Assembly (NCBI GenBank): GCA_009746045.1
Contig: RPFO01000231.1
Coordinates: forward strand, 1,872,840-1,936,839
Source: Mesostigma viride
Lineage: Eukaryota > Streptophyta > Mesostigmatophyceae > Mesostigmatales > Mesostigmataceae
DNA length: 64,000 nucleotides
Direction: 5' to 3'
In this document: positions 27,601 through 37,672 of the stretch, piece by piece
How positions within the stretch are numbered: position 1 is the stretch's first letter
Layout of the letters: every line of letters starts with the position of its first letter
Position numbers and translations under genes: made by a program
Notes under the pieces: model-generated
The model's input: only the letters and a program-made list of their open reading frames with translations
The model's database searches: none
What the model was told of the DNA's origin: nothing

Positions 27601-30600
27601 TGCACGCGGAGCGGGTTGCAAGGGAGATGCAAGCGCTGAGGGAGGAGCTGGCAGCCAAGGCGGAGCGGTGCGCGCAGCTGGAGGGGAACGTGACCGAGCT
27701 GCGGGTGAGTGGGTCGGCAGCGCAGTGCCGCGCCTAAGACGGCCCTGAGGGCGAGTGTACTTTCAAGTCTGGTGGCAGAGCCCTTATCCAAGCGAGATAT
27801 TGTTTCACGGCTGCCCGTTCGCCTTCAACTTTTTTTTTGCGCCCACATATGGAGCTCATCTTGGCATTCTCTTCAATTTGGTTGTCCTCTTTCTGTCGCT
27901 GCTTCCCACCCTTCCCTCTGCTTGATGCGTCAGGTCGATGTCAATTTTCATCTCTGCTGGCATCTGCACTTGTTCCCTATTCTCGCACCTTGTTTCATGC
28001 GGCTGCCCACCTTTCTCTTTCTTCTTTACGTAACCATATTCATATTTTCCCCCATCATCCTGCCCCTGGGGGTTGTGGGTGAACCCTGGTTATGCCCCAA
28101 CAAACCCTCAGGCTCCGGGAAAGCCCTTTAAATTCTCTTAAACGGGCGCCTCTAAATGCGTTCCAAGCTTGTCTGTGGACTCTGGACCACCATTGGGGCA
28201 GCCTTACTGCATCCGCTATGCTTTTGCTGTGTCGAAGCTTTATTGTACCCACAGTGTTGCGCCCCGGCACCATGAGGCAGCGAGAGTCCTCTGTGGCCTG
28301 CCCACTTGAAGCAGTGAGAGAAGCTAGGGCGCCCTCCCTCCTCGTTGTGTATAGGGTCGAAGGTACCTTTATTGGTACCCACTTTTAATCTTGCCTTATT
28401 TTTTCCTCGATCCCCCCCCACGTTTCCTTTTATGCCGTTTTCCCCACCCGCATAGACGAAGTTCCAATTCTGCTGCCATATTTCTCATTTTGCTGTCCTC
28501 TTTTGTGTCGCTGTGCCCCCCCCTTTCCTCGTACCCATGCTTCTTTATGCTGATGCCTCCCGCCTCCCCTCTCATTCTCATCCTTGTCCTGCATGATCCT
28601 GCATCCCTTTGTCCTGCCTGTTTCTCTTAATCCCTTCAGACGGAGCTCCAGGTGGGCGCGGCCAAGAGCGAGGAGCTTGCGCGCAAGCTGGTGGAGCGTG
28701 AGGCAGAGCTGGCCGAGGCGGAGACCGCCTGGGCCGCGGTGGAGGAGTGCAAGTCCCTCAAAGCGCTGCTCGAGAAGGCACGCGCCGACTCGGCCGCGGC
28801 CACCGAGAGGCTGCTGCAGGCGGAGCAGCACCTGCAGTACGTGGCTGTGTGGTTGTGATGGTTACCAGTACATGGCGGCCCTTATAGTGAAGATCGTGAA
28901 GTTGCTGCAGGTGGAGCGGCACCTGCAGTACGTGGCTGTGTGGTTGTGATGGTTACTAGCACATGGCGGCCATTATAGTGAACATCGTCAAGCTGCTGCA
29001 GGCGGAGCGACACCTGCAGTGCGTGCATTCTTGAGGTTGTGACAGGGCATCTACTCAGTTCAGGCAGGGCTGTGGCCGGCAGTGCCAGCAGGAGTAAGGG
29101 GCCCAAAAGACCAGTTCTGTGGCTAAGAGTAGGTACAGAGGCTCATTTCGTGTGTTTCTTTGTAGAATGAGCCGCAGCATTCCACATTCTGCAATCTAGT
29201 TGATGCTTTGGCTGTGACATTTATTATTATCGTTATATTTAAACTATTGTTATTATTACGGGACACTTTTTCATCGCTTTCCCACCTCTTCCCTGGTGGC
29301 CCACCCCGCCCACCATCGACACCACCATTTCTACCCTATTACTGCAGCCAACAATAACGATAGTAACTCAGTTTTCCACCCTCTCACTACAACCTCTAAT
29401 CACTGCAGCCCTAAACTGTACCCACCACCCACTTACCACCCGCAGGCTGCGCAACGCCGAGATTGAGGCAGGCCTGGAGCGCGAGGCGACGCTCACTGCG
29501 GTGCTCGAGGCCAAGGACACCGAGGTGGGTGGGTGGGGCCACCCACCGGCGCGCGCCGATGAAGATTGCTTGAAGGATGAGGGGGATGATGTAAGCAAGG
29601 GGAGGGTGGGAGGCAGGCAGCACGTGTGCATGGATGTGTGAGGCAGGAAACGTTTACGTTTAAGGGTTTGATGAACATTCCAGGGGTGGCGGTTTAATAG
29701 ACCAACCGGCTACCTCCATCTGGTGCCCCTGTCATGTTAATAGAGATAAGGAGATCAGCAAAGTTACTAAGTGTCCCTCTGAGCTGTGCGGTGCCTCTTT
29801 CCTTACATGGAAGGGCCTGCGTGGCATTCGTAAATTCCTATTGTGTGACCAAGTATTTATGGCTTTCTGCAAGCTATCTGGCGTATTTCTCCGATGGGTG
29901 TATTTTAACCGCCCAATGACCACCACCCTTTCAATCACTCACTTATGCATTCATTTCCTTCATGCACTGCCGTGCCTCCATCTCATAATAAAAGTTTTTA
30001 TTTGAGACCAGCTCGCAGGCCCAGTGCGCCCAAAAAGACTTTCATTCGCTACTTTAAATATTGTGTACAGTCCATTCACGCCTTAAGTCGGGTTTGCTTA
30101 AGTTGTGTTCACGCCTTAAGTTGGGTCGAATAAGATTTTGGCATTCTTAGTTTAAAGTAGTTCACAGTATTTTTTAGTATCTTTAGTTCAAATTAGTAGA
30201 ATTTAGTAGAGTCATTCACGCCTTAAGTTGGGTTGACCCCTAAAAAATCTCGAACCCAACTTAAGGCGTGAATGACTGTACTCTCTACTTTGGATCTGTT
30301 CATGCTCTTGACTGCATTGGACCATGGACCGTTCGCACCCCCTGTTAGCTCGCAACTCCTCCCTGTCAAGTGTGAGGTCCAGCTCACGATGCTCCCTTTG
30401 CCTTTATTCCCTTATTTGGTTCTATTGCGACATTTATATCCCTAACCCATTTCCCTATCAGGTCCAGCGCGCGCGCTATGACGTGCAGCGCCTCTCAGGC
30501 CAGTTCAAAGTAAAAGAGACCATCAGCGCCGAGTCAATGACTGTGGCCGCCACCCTGCGCTCCGACCTGGAGCGCAAGGAGGCCACCCTGGCCAGCTATA

Positions 30601-31384
30601 AACAGGAGATGGCCTCCCTTCGCAAGGTCACCGAGGAGCTGCGAAGGAGGCTGGAGAGTGAGAAGGTGGTTGCCAGCACCCAGTGGAAGCCGGCCACCAA
30701 GGAGTTTGGCAAGAGCGGCATCAGCGGCGCCAAGGAGTGCAACAAAATCCCCAAATGCGTCATGGGGCTGCCCCTCATGAGTGCTGTCATCACCGATGGC
30801 GCACCGCTCCTGTCCGCGGTACGCAAAAGTCATCGTGCTTGCTTTGGGATTTTGTCGCGAAGCTTGCGGACCATGGTTTCATCGGGTTAGATTTACTACT
30901 AGCAGTATTTCACTGGGTCACTTTTAGACCACCTTGTGGGGTTGTGGTTACCTCTAGAGGGACGATCGTTTTGTTGGTGCTTTACTTGGTGTCCACCATG
31001 CTTATATAGTGTACCTGTAGGGCTCATCTAATTTTACGATCCACTGGTCAGGTGGAACTTTGGCTGGGTAAATTATTCGGCTTTTGGAAATAGATTACAT
31101 GCCTGTTGGCTCAAGGTTGTTATAGGTCGTCTTACATCCCTCTTACCTAATTCTCTACCAAGATCCGCAGCGCTTGCACTACTGACCCTGAATGTGCACT
31201 CATTTTCAGTTTCTCCTTACGCTTCTGCGCTTTTGTCTTTTCTTGGAATGCCTCGACCCTGTGATCTTCTTGGCACAAACAGACGGAGACGACCCCCACT
31301 AGGCCACAAGTGCCACCTGCGAAGCAGCGACCGAACGAAGGCCAGGGCCTGGGTTTCCTGGGGCGCCTGAGGCAGCTGCTATGA
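9346..31384 (+). CDS. Giant coiled-coil protein, 23 exons, 2708 residues
   Basis: Exons: 9346-9663, 9908-10016, 10853-11058, 12142-12357, 13284-13609, 14635-14872, 15305-15544, 16171-16347, 16843-16935, 17199-17435, 18098-18409, 19436-19823, 20366-20658, 21123-21368, 21833-22027, 22502-23118, 23599-25979, 26397-26929, 27438-27704, 28640-28836, 29446-29524, 30462-30818, 31283-31384. Every junction is GT-AG and phase-compatible; the sum is 8127 bases ending in TGA. The first ~106 residues are a basic, Ser/Pro-rich head with SP sites. From about residue 145 to 2560 the protein is almost unbroken Ala/Glu/Leu/Arg heptads, so a long rod is expected. There is no transmembrane segment or catalytic motif. 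The tail is short and basic (LGFLGRLRQLL). A structural role (cytoskeleton, basal body, Golgi or nuclear scaffold) is inference; no named family was recognised. A small exon could be missed in the longest introns. Confidence 0.85.
11059..12141 (+). repeat. Intron 3 with a ladder of decayed exon-end/donor copies
   Basis: The exon 3 end reads GCCAGCAAGGACGCGCAG/GTGGGT with GT at 11059. Diverged copies of that junction recur with GT at 11219 (ATCAAGGACGCGCCG/GTGGGC), 11334 (GCCGGACGCGCAG/GTGGGT) and 11428 (AGCAAGGTCTCGCAG/GTGAGA). Spacing falls from 160 to 94 bases. Farther on, a CTCTAGCATGGAACTCACAGG unit is repeated three times at 11640-11790. Confidence 0.75.
13963..14402. repeat. (TAGCAG)n / (TAG)n / (TTG)n array in intron 5
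   Basis: About 440 bases of GTAGCA hexamers interrupted by AGC triplets. The array turns into pure TAG triplets near 14284, TTG near 14366 and CAG near 14400, with a short echo at 14434-14460. It is purely intronic. The poly-Ala/Val/Leu frames that cross it are not genes. Confidence 0.95.
15545..15705 (+). repeat. Poly-G tract and duplicated exon 7 end immediately after the donor
   Basis: Right after the exon 7 donor (GT at 15545) come a TGGGTGGGGG ramp and an almost pure G run to 15644. A copy of the exon 7 end follows (GCGCTGGAAGTCAGCATTGC...GAGATGCAG/GTGTG, GT at about 15691). The unit between the two donors was therefore duplicated and the G run expanded inside it. G runs of this kind are prone to sequencing and assembly length error. 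Confidence 0.85.
16348..16575 (+). repeat. Exon 8 end/donor copies in intron 8
   Basis: The exon 8 end GCAAGAGCAAGGCCGCGCAG/GTGAGC is echoed at about 16420-16455 as ATGCAACAGCAAGGCGGCGCAG-like text followed by GTGAGA, with GT near 16451. It recurs more weakly at 16553-16570 (AGCGAGCGCAAG/GTCAG). Confidence 0.7.
18410..18650 (+). repeat. Exon 11 end/donor copies in intron 11
   Basis: The exon 11 end GAATACGCGGGCAGCGTGGAGAGG/GTGAGT is repeated at 18494-18535 as GAGTATGAGGGCAGCGTGGAGAGG-like text followed by GTACGT. A weaker copy is at about 18612-18648 (GCATGAGTATGTGGGTAGGGTGG). All are in the same orientation as the gene. Confidence 0.75.
19204..19430. repeat. (CCCCCTTG)n then (CCCCATTT)n array forming the acceptor tract of exon 12
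   Basis: About 21 copies of the octamer CCCCCTTG, then seven of CCCCATTT, running directly into CCCCCAG/GAG, the exon 12 acceptor. The array therefore serves as an extreme polypyrimidine tract. Gly/Lys/Ala/Arg-repeat frames on the minus strand are artefacts. Confidence 0.95.
23599..25979 (+). CDS. Exon 17 of the coiled-coil gene, with repeated V-x-A-V-R-A-Q-D-A-x-E-L-A module
   Basis: This 2381-base exon encodes about 794 residues of continuous coiled coil. A 26-residue module recurs. It begins with FL/RM/KV, then R-x-T/S, then VVxAVRAQDAxELA. Copies lie near 23600, 24340, 24445, 24610, 24720 and 25412; related copies sit in exon 14 (~21265) and at the start of exon 18 (~26397). The last four residues of the module (ELA plus a variable residue) continue the heptad phase. 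The exon is unusually long for this gene, whose other exons are 79-617 bases. Its donor is GTGAGT at 25980. Confidence 0.85.
28174..28385 (+). repeat. Dispersed repeat copy in intron 19
   Basis: The first half (GGGGCAGCC...CTATGCTTTTGCT...CCCACAG) matches the minus-strand LINE tail at 2575-2660. The second half (CTGTGGCCTGCCCACTT...GAGAAGCTAGGGCGCCCTCC...) matches the reverse complement of 32455-32600. It is probably a short retroelement or truncated LINE tail. No promoter boxes were recognised. Confidence 0.6.
28837..29035 (+). repeat. Three-step ladder of exon 20 end/donor
   Basis: The exon 20 end GCAGGCGGAGCAGCACCTGCA is followed by donor GTACGTGGC (GT at 28837). It is repeated at about 28908-28955 (GTGGAGCGGCACCTGCA/GTACGTGGC) and at 28998-29025 (GGCGGAGCGACACCTGCA/GTGCGTGCA). 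The intronic TGTGTGGTTGTGATGGTTAC tail is copied too. Donor spacing is about 90 bases. Phase shows the first GTACGT is the authentic donor. Confidence 0.85.
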
Positions 31385-32454
31385 AAGAGTAATGCCGCGA
31401 TGTCTCAGAAAGTGGAGACTGAAGTGTAGCAACTCGTTGCATCTGGGAATATCATTGGGGACATGTCTCGCAGACATCAACTATCTAGGCCACAAGGCAG
31501 CTCATCATGAACACAAGGCAGCTCAAGAATATCATTTGTGGACTGCCTCACACTTAAGAATTGTGTCTGTGGGATGCATACATCTGGTATTGCTTCCCAG
31601 CAATGAGACGCTGAGCGCCGGGTATCGGCTTGGGTGTTTTGAGATATCAAAGCGTGACCGTTGAGTTTTGATAGCTTTTTTTTCTCTTGATATCTGTACA
31701 AAGAACATTTGACATTCTTCCTTCTAACTGATTGAATCGTTGAGAGTTGCTCTTCGTGTATGTGATGTGCGGATGGGCTCAAAGTGAACCGACCTGCAAT
31801 ATGTAGCGTATTAGCAGCGCCTGTCACGGGGGTACTGCAACTGCCGGTACTTAAATTTGTGCCGGCGGTGCAGAGGTTGGACCCGTGGTACAGGACTGGT
31901 AGCTTCTACCGTACGTCTCTAGACCATGGACCTGCGCCTTGGGCGCAACGCAAGTAATAGTATATGGACAGTCAGTACCTAGAGTGGTGAGGGGGTGTAG
32001 TGGGACGCCTCTTTTCAGCTTCGCAACTTGATCCCAGCATTTGCTGGCAAGGTCGGCTGAAAATTTGACGATGCTATCGGCCTTTGTTAGTGCGGAGGTG
32101 CCTGGAATAAATTTTTGTTTTGCTGCTGCGCGACGGAGTCGGCGGCTGGCCCACCGGCGCAGTGCCATTTGGAGAGCAGCATGTGGAATTTAAAATCGCT
32201 AAACGGTACAAATTTAGTATGGAACAACATCCTCTGTAAGATTCACGCAATTTCTTTGCATTAATTCAGCATGCTATCTTTGTATAGTTTTGCCGATCGA
32301 AAGCAACTTGCCAATGATGGCCAGCTCCGCTCAGGGTGCCAATGATGGCCAGCACCGTGCACCACTTTTGCTTGGTACGCATGGGTGCCGTGAATTTTTT
32401 GTAAGCCAACAATTAATAAGCACGTGACTGCGTCACGTGAGTGCCAATACAGAG
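31385..32454. other. Intergenic region downstream of the coiled-coil gene
   Basis: It presumably contains the coiled-coil gene's 3' UTR. A 105-codon minus-strand ORF (31851-32168) has no recognisable motif and is not called. At 32325-32360 a GCCAATGATGGCCAGC unit is repeated twice. Nothing else was recognised. Confidence 0.5.
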
Positions 32455-32600
32455 TAAAGGAACCTTCAACCCTATATACACAGCGAGGAGGGAGGGCGCC
32501 CTAGCTTCTCTCACTGCCGCAAGTGGGCAGGCCACAGAACGCTCTCTCCACAGCATGGTGCATCATGCTGGGGCGCAACACTGTGGGTGCAATACCATAG
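32455..32600 (-). repeat. Dispersed repeat copy (minus)
   Basis: The reverse complement matches 28238-28385: a shared CACAGTGTTGCGCCCC start, CTGTGGCCTGCCCACTTG, and AGAGAAGCTAGGGCGCCCTC. It is flanked at 32420-32440 by the palindromic CACGTGACTGCGTCACGTG. Confidence 0.6.
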
Positions 32601-32824
32601 GTAGGCTGACGCATTGCTTATGCTACAAATGTGAGGTCAAAGGAGAAGCCAACAAATCCGCGATTGGAAGCAAGGGATAGCTGTGGCAAGTAGTGATGAA
32701 GGAGACCACCCCCAAGTCAGTGGGGGCTCCGCGTGTGACCGCGTATGGCATTCATAGCGATTCGGGCCGCGGTGCCCACACCCCTGTAACTAGGACCTAG
32801 ATAGCTGACATCATGTCCATTCCG

Positions 32825-33187
32825 GACGACGACTTGACCCTGGCACAGCAACAACGGCGACGGGAGCTATGGCCGACCTACCTCCAGCTCCGGCAGACCA
32901 AGGCGGGCCAGCCGGTGTACTGGAAGGGGGCGGCCATCTACGTCGGCCACAAGCCCTGGCACGCGACCCCCTCGACCACCGCGGCCCCAGCAACTCCAGC
33001 CCCAGCCTAGGGGAATACAGCAGCAGTAGTGTAGAATAGTTAGACAGTGGCCTTGTACATGCCCGCCTACTACAGGCACTATACCAGCTGAGGCCTAGCC
33101 TTTTTAGTCATGTACATGTGTGCCTATGATGGGCCACCCTCCAGATGATGCCTAGTTTTATTTAATTATGCAGTGCCCATGCAGGGA
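32825..33187 (+). mobile_element. Fragment of ORF1-type LINE (ORF1 3' end plus downstream spacer)
   Basis: From GGACGACGACTTGACCC onward this is nearly identical to the end of the ORF1 at 36135-36322 and its following spacer. It encodes DDDLTLAQQQRRRELWPTYL and YWKGAAIYVGHKPW, with a stop at 33008-33010. At the GCAGGGA near 33187 the sequence departs from the 3' UTR seen in the other copies and enters the reverse-transcriptase region. That point is a recombination or insertion junction, or the true ORF1-ORF2 boundary. Confidence 0.75.
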
Positions 33188-34775
33188 AGGCACCACCCCA
33201 CCATTCCCCCTTCACCACGGGGTGTGGCAAGGTTGTGTCCTGTCCCCATATCTGTTCATTATTGTCGTTGATCACGTCATGCGCCGGGCACGTGCGCGCT
33301 TTACTGCTCTTAAGGGGTTCGAGCCTGGCTTGGACATCCTTAACGACAGCGCGCACGGCGGGGTTCAACCTGGTTACCGCCTGGCCGACTTGATCTATGC
33401 GGACGACACCACCCTCATCGCGCGCCCCGAGCACATTCAGACCTGGCTGGACTGTCTGGGCTTGGAGGCGCGGGCGGTGGGGTTGGAGATTAGTGTCAAA
33501 ACTGAGGCTATGGTGATTGGGGCTTCTAGCCGCCCGCCGCTACCACGGCTGCTAGACGGGACGGAGGTCCCGTTTCGTGATCGCTTTAAACTGCTGGGAA
33601 GCATGCTTCCTGACACCGCCGCCGATGTGGACACCCGCATCGGCCTGGCCTGGGCTCGGCACCGTTTGCTGAAAACCTACTGGCGCACTCGAAGGTCCTC
33701 GGCGAGCACCGCAAGCGCATGCTCCTCAAGGTCCTGGTCCTCACAGTGCTCACGTATGGCGCCGAGGCATGGACGCTCACGGACACGCTGGCGGCCAAGC
33801 TCAACGGCACGGTAACCAGGATGCTCCGTCAGGCCCTGAATGTAGGGTTTGACACGCATAGGCATCTAGAATCTTTGTACCAGGGCATGCCTCGCATTTC
33901 GGACGAGATTAGACAGCGTAGGATAGCATTCGTAGGACATCTTGCTCGCACCAGCCAGGTAGACACCGCCCTCGGTCTGGCCGGCCCACAGCGGCTTGGC
34001 CAGCCAGGACGGCATATCCTGACCTGGCCTGGCCCTAAGGACATTCCTAAGAAGGTAGGCAAACATGTCATGACCTACCCACAGCAGTTGATGGCTGACC
34101 TAGTGGTCCCAGCGCAGTTTGAAAATCGCTTCATGTCCCACGTAGCTCCCACAAAAACCAGCATCTTCATTAAAACAATAAGTGGAAGCATACATGTGAC
34201 ACTAATTGACATGCCCGGAGGCACGCCGTTCAAGGCCCTTCATGAAGTACGTTGCCCTAGAGGCAACCAAGACAAGGGTGGGTGGGTGGGGAGCAAAGAA
34301 AGAGGCCGACAAAACCAGCCAGAGCGGCTTTTAGTCGCAAAACCTCCCTTATCCCTAGCTAACTGACGTCATTAAACCCTTATGTTCAGTGATGCTAGTA
34401 AGACGCTAACCGTACAGACCGGGGGTAGAATATCCCGAATCTGCACGGCTAGTATTAAATAATGCGTAGGTTGTTCTTTTCAGGGGCACTGCACCTCACG
34501 CCCCGTTCCGCCCGGGTATAATCAACCCAAGCGCGGAACGCACATTTTATTTAATTCATTTTTCAACCATGCACTATATTGCATCTACTAATCACAAAAG
34601 CTCTAGCCAAACAGCTACGAGAAAACACTACGACCTATAAGCCGCTCATCCAGCGGCCTCTTGTTCCCGCATTCACGTATAGAAGAAACTCCGTTCAAAG
34701 AACCCCGATTCATGTCCCACGTAGCTCCCACAAAAACCAGCATCTTCATTAAAACAATAAGTGGAAGCATACATG

Positions 34776-36767
34776 ATGAAAAAGCCACGAGCCACGAGAT
34801 AGCCATGGCTGACGGCGGAGCTCATAACTTTCACGTTTGAGCACCGAATTTAGCCGTGAATATCACAATCGATGCGTCTTTCTACGACGCACATGCTGAT
34901 ATAATTTTCCAAAGCTATTACGCAATATACGATGAGCAAACGCCTCTCGACGCAACGCAGCCTGGCGGCTGCGCTCGGCAATTAATGAAACTACGCGTGC
35001 AGCTTCGGCTGCAGCTTCGCCCACCGGCCCCGATGGCCACGGTGACACTAGTAGTGCACTGGTGCTCGCCCAGCCTCCTGGGCTCGCCTCGCCATCTGCA
35101 TCGCCTGAACCTAAGCGCAGTCGCTCTGCTGAGCCGCCCTGGGAAGAGACCTCCTTTGACGTCAACAGCCCCGGCTTCTGGCAACGCCGCCCCGGTTGGT
35201 TCATGGAAGACTTGTATTACGGCAATCACGCCTCGCTTCTAGCCCTGTGCGTGTACCTCACGTCCCACAACCGTGGCCGCTGGCCTGGTGATGGCCAGCT
35301 TGTCGACCCCGCCGAGGCTCTCCCAATCATTCACCGCATGAGTCGCCCCAAGCTCCAACGCTTCGCCCTCTGCTCCCTTGTTGGACGCTCCGAAGCCGCG
35401 ATCTGGGCTTCCCCACCGCCCCCCCCGGCCACCTTCCCCACCGAAGCCACCATCCGCACCCTCCTCAAGGAAGCTTTCGAGCAGCACGCGACCCCTCTTG
35501 CCGCAGATGTGGCGGCAATTGGCAGCACGCTGGCTGCTGAGCTTCCCACCATCCCCACCGCCACCGCCACCCTCCTCGCCTCCACCCCCCCCCCCCTCCG
35601 CCTCCACCGACTCCATCACCGCCCAGCTCCGCGACATCGACCAGCGCCTCAAGGATAATGCACTCGCTATCGAGGTCTTGCAGAACACAGCAGGCCTCAC
35701 CGCCCAGGCAGTGAAGGACATTGCCGCCAAGCCAGCCCCGGCTGGCCTGGCCGGCGATGCTCCTCCCATCACGACCTGGGCGGACATGCTTAAGCAACAT
35801 ACCACCTCCACCACCTCCGCCGTCGCCGCCCAGCTCCAGCGGCAGACGCTTGACCTCCGCGAGGAGGCCGAGCTCGACAAGCGCAGCCTCAACGCCATAC
35901 TCAAGAACTTCGACATGGAAGCAGGTGAGAATTCCGAGAAGCTTGCACGTGCGTTTGAGAGCAAAATCCTTGCACGCATGGGCCTTCTTGGTGAGATCAA
36001 GCTGACCGCCCACCGCCTCCCCCGCGCGCGGGGTAAGGCAGGGGCGCCTCCACTTCTTCTCATCTTTGATAGCCCAGCGGACAAGATTTCGTTCCTCCGA
36101 CGCCGCAAGCGGCTCCAGAATACTCACTTCACCGTGGACGACGACTTGACCCTGGCACAGCAACAACGGCGACGGGAGCTATGGCCGACCTACCTCCAGC
36201 TCCGGCAGACCAAGGCGGGCCAGCCGGTGTACTGGAAGGGGGCGGCCATCTACGTCGGCCACAAGCCCTGGCAAGCGACCCCCTCGACCACCGCGGCCCC
36301 AGCAACTCCAGCCCCAGCCTAGGGGAATACAGCAGTAGTGTAGAATAGTTAGACAGTGGCCTTGTACATGCCCGCCTACTACAGGCACTATACCAGCTTA
36401 GGCCTAGCCTTTTTAGTCATGTACATGTGTGCCTATGATGAGCCACCCTCCAGATGATGCCTAGCTTTATTTAATTATGCAGTGCCCATGCAGGGAGTAA
36501 CTCTCTGCTGAGACGCCATGCCCTAGCTTTTTTTGTATAGCTCTGCTGATCTTCCCCCCCCATGACAGGCTCCCCCTTCGCTGGGCATAGCTTGAAGATC
36601 ATGGGGATGCAAGTGCCCTGGTGCACCTAGAGCAAGGGTCCTTTACATCCCCACCCTTGCAGGAAGTAGCTTAGGATGTATGATAGGCCATATGCTCCCC
36701 TCTCAGGGGCTATGTGCTACATATACTCCCAACGGAGTTATGTTACAATTCAATTCAATTCAATTCA
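34776..36767 (+). mobile_element. ORF1-only LINE inserted in B1 of the PAT-like element, 7-bp TSD
   Basis: ATACATG flanks the insert at 34769-34775 and 36768-36774 and occurs once in the empty paralogous B2 copy near 34187-34193. The 5' end has GCCACGAGCCACGAG and a ~155-base leader also found in the minus-strand element at 38661-40667. The 3' end has the CTCCCAACGGAG hairpin block and an ATTCA-type tail. ORF1 is followed directly by 3' UTR, with no RT. Confidence 0.9.
34932..36322 (+). pseudogene. LINE ORF1 with two frameshifts
   Basis: It starts MSKRLSTQRSLAAAL, as in the intact copy at 39096-40514. A 4-base AATT-type insertion near 34982 then creates a stop, and reading continues in another frame (NETTRAASAAASPTG) to about 35580. 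There a C-run length change shifts the frame again into DSITAQLRDIDQRLKDN. The C-terminal RNA-binding signature DDDLTLAQQQRRRELWPTYL is intact. Confidence 0.85.
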
Positions 36768-36835
36768 ATACATGTGACACTAATTGACATGCCCGGAGGC
36801 ACGCCGTTCAAGGCCCTTCATGAAGTACGTTGCCC

Positions 36836-37672
36836 AATCACCCCCGCCCTGGCTTTCCCTTGAAGCCGCACTCCACCTTGCTCGTTGTCACAAGTGACCG
36901 CCCTGCCGCAAAACGGGAGCCCCCCCACATCGGGAGGCGTGTGCCCGGCGGCTGTGGATGCATGGCCAGGCCCAAAAAGGCCCAGCGCATTTGCACTGCG
37001 ATTGCGCACGGCCAGCCTATCATGACCCCTCTCGGGGCCCCGAGTCGGTACCGCTATGGCCGTCTCCCCATAGACCCGGGGTGCTTCGAGAAAAAACGTG
37101 GACCTAGCCCAGGCCCCGCCAGCCCGGATGCCCGAGGCCACAGCCCCAGGCACCTGGCTGAACGAGAGTCCGTTCAGCCAAGACCGCATTCCCCCCCGAG
37201 GTTTCTATGCGTGGGGAAAAAATTTCTAGCTTAGGCGCTTTTCCCATCGCCGTCCCCAGCCCCAACCACCCCCCCCTCGGCGGAAGGCAATTGCAAAGTT
37301 TGCTGGCCAGCAGCAATTTCCGAAGAAAAAGCCGCAGGCCGCGGACCGAGACACGGGTCGCCAGTGCCAGCCATCCGGCTCCAACCCGGGGTGCAAGCAT
37401 CCCCAGGTACGGAGCACCAGCTCGCGCACTGGGCCGACCAAGCGACAGTTGAGCACCTGTCACGGCATCCGGCCCACCAAAGACCCCAAGCTGGGGAAAA
37501 GGTGCGGACCGGAGGTAATCATTTTCTTTTCTTTTAGTTAACCGGGCGAGGAACTACGCCTGGCCGGTTAACAACTGGAAGTCTCACCACTGGCCAAGTG
37601 GCCGGTGCAACCAGTGCTTTTGGGATTTTGCTCCGCAGCACTCATAGCTGCGGCTGCCGCCGCAACGACAAC
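36836..37672 (-). other. Interior of the non-autonomous PAT-like element
   Basis: A GC-rich stretch lacking any similarity I can see to gag, RT, RNase H or recombinase. A short inverted motif GTTAACCGGGCGAGG...CCTGGCCGGTTAAC lies at 37536-37572. A 134-codon plus-strand ORF (36830-37234) starts with TTG and shows no motif, so it is not called. Confidence 0.5.

Noticed and set aside
31851..32168. 105-codon minus-strand ORF
   Set aside because: No motif, no splice context and no neighbouring coding text; length is compatible with chance.
34130..34257. Peptide IFIKTISG... resembling the start of ubiquitin
   Set aside because: The sequence is the antisense of the B repeat of the PAT-like element and matches B of the full-length element on the other strand. 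The resemblance is a coincidence of one frame.
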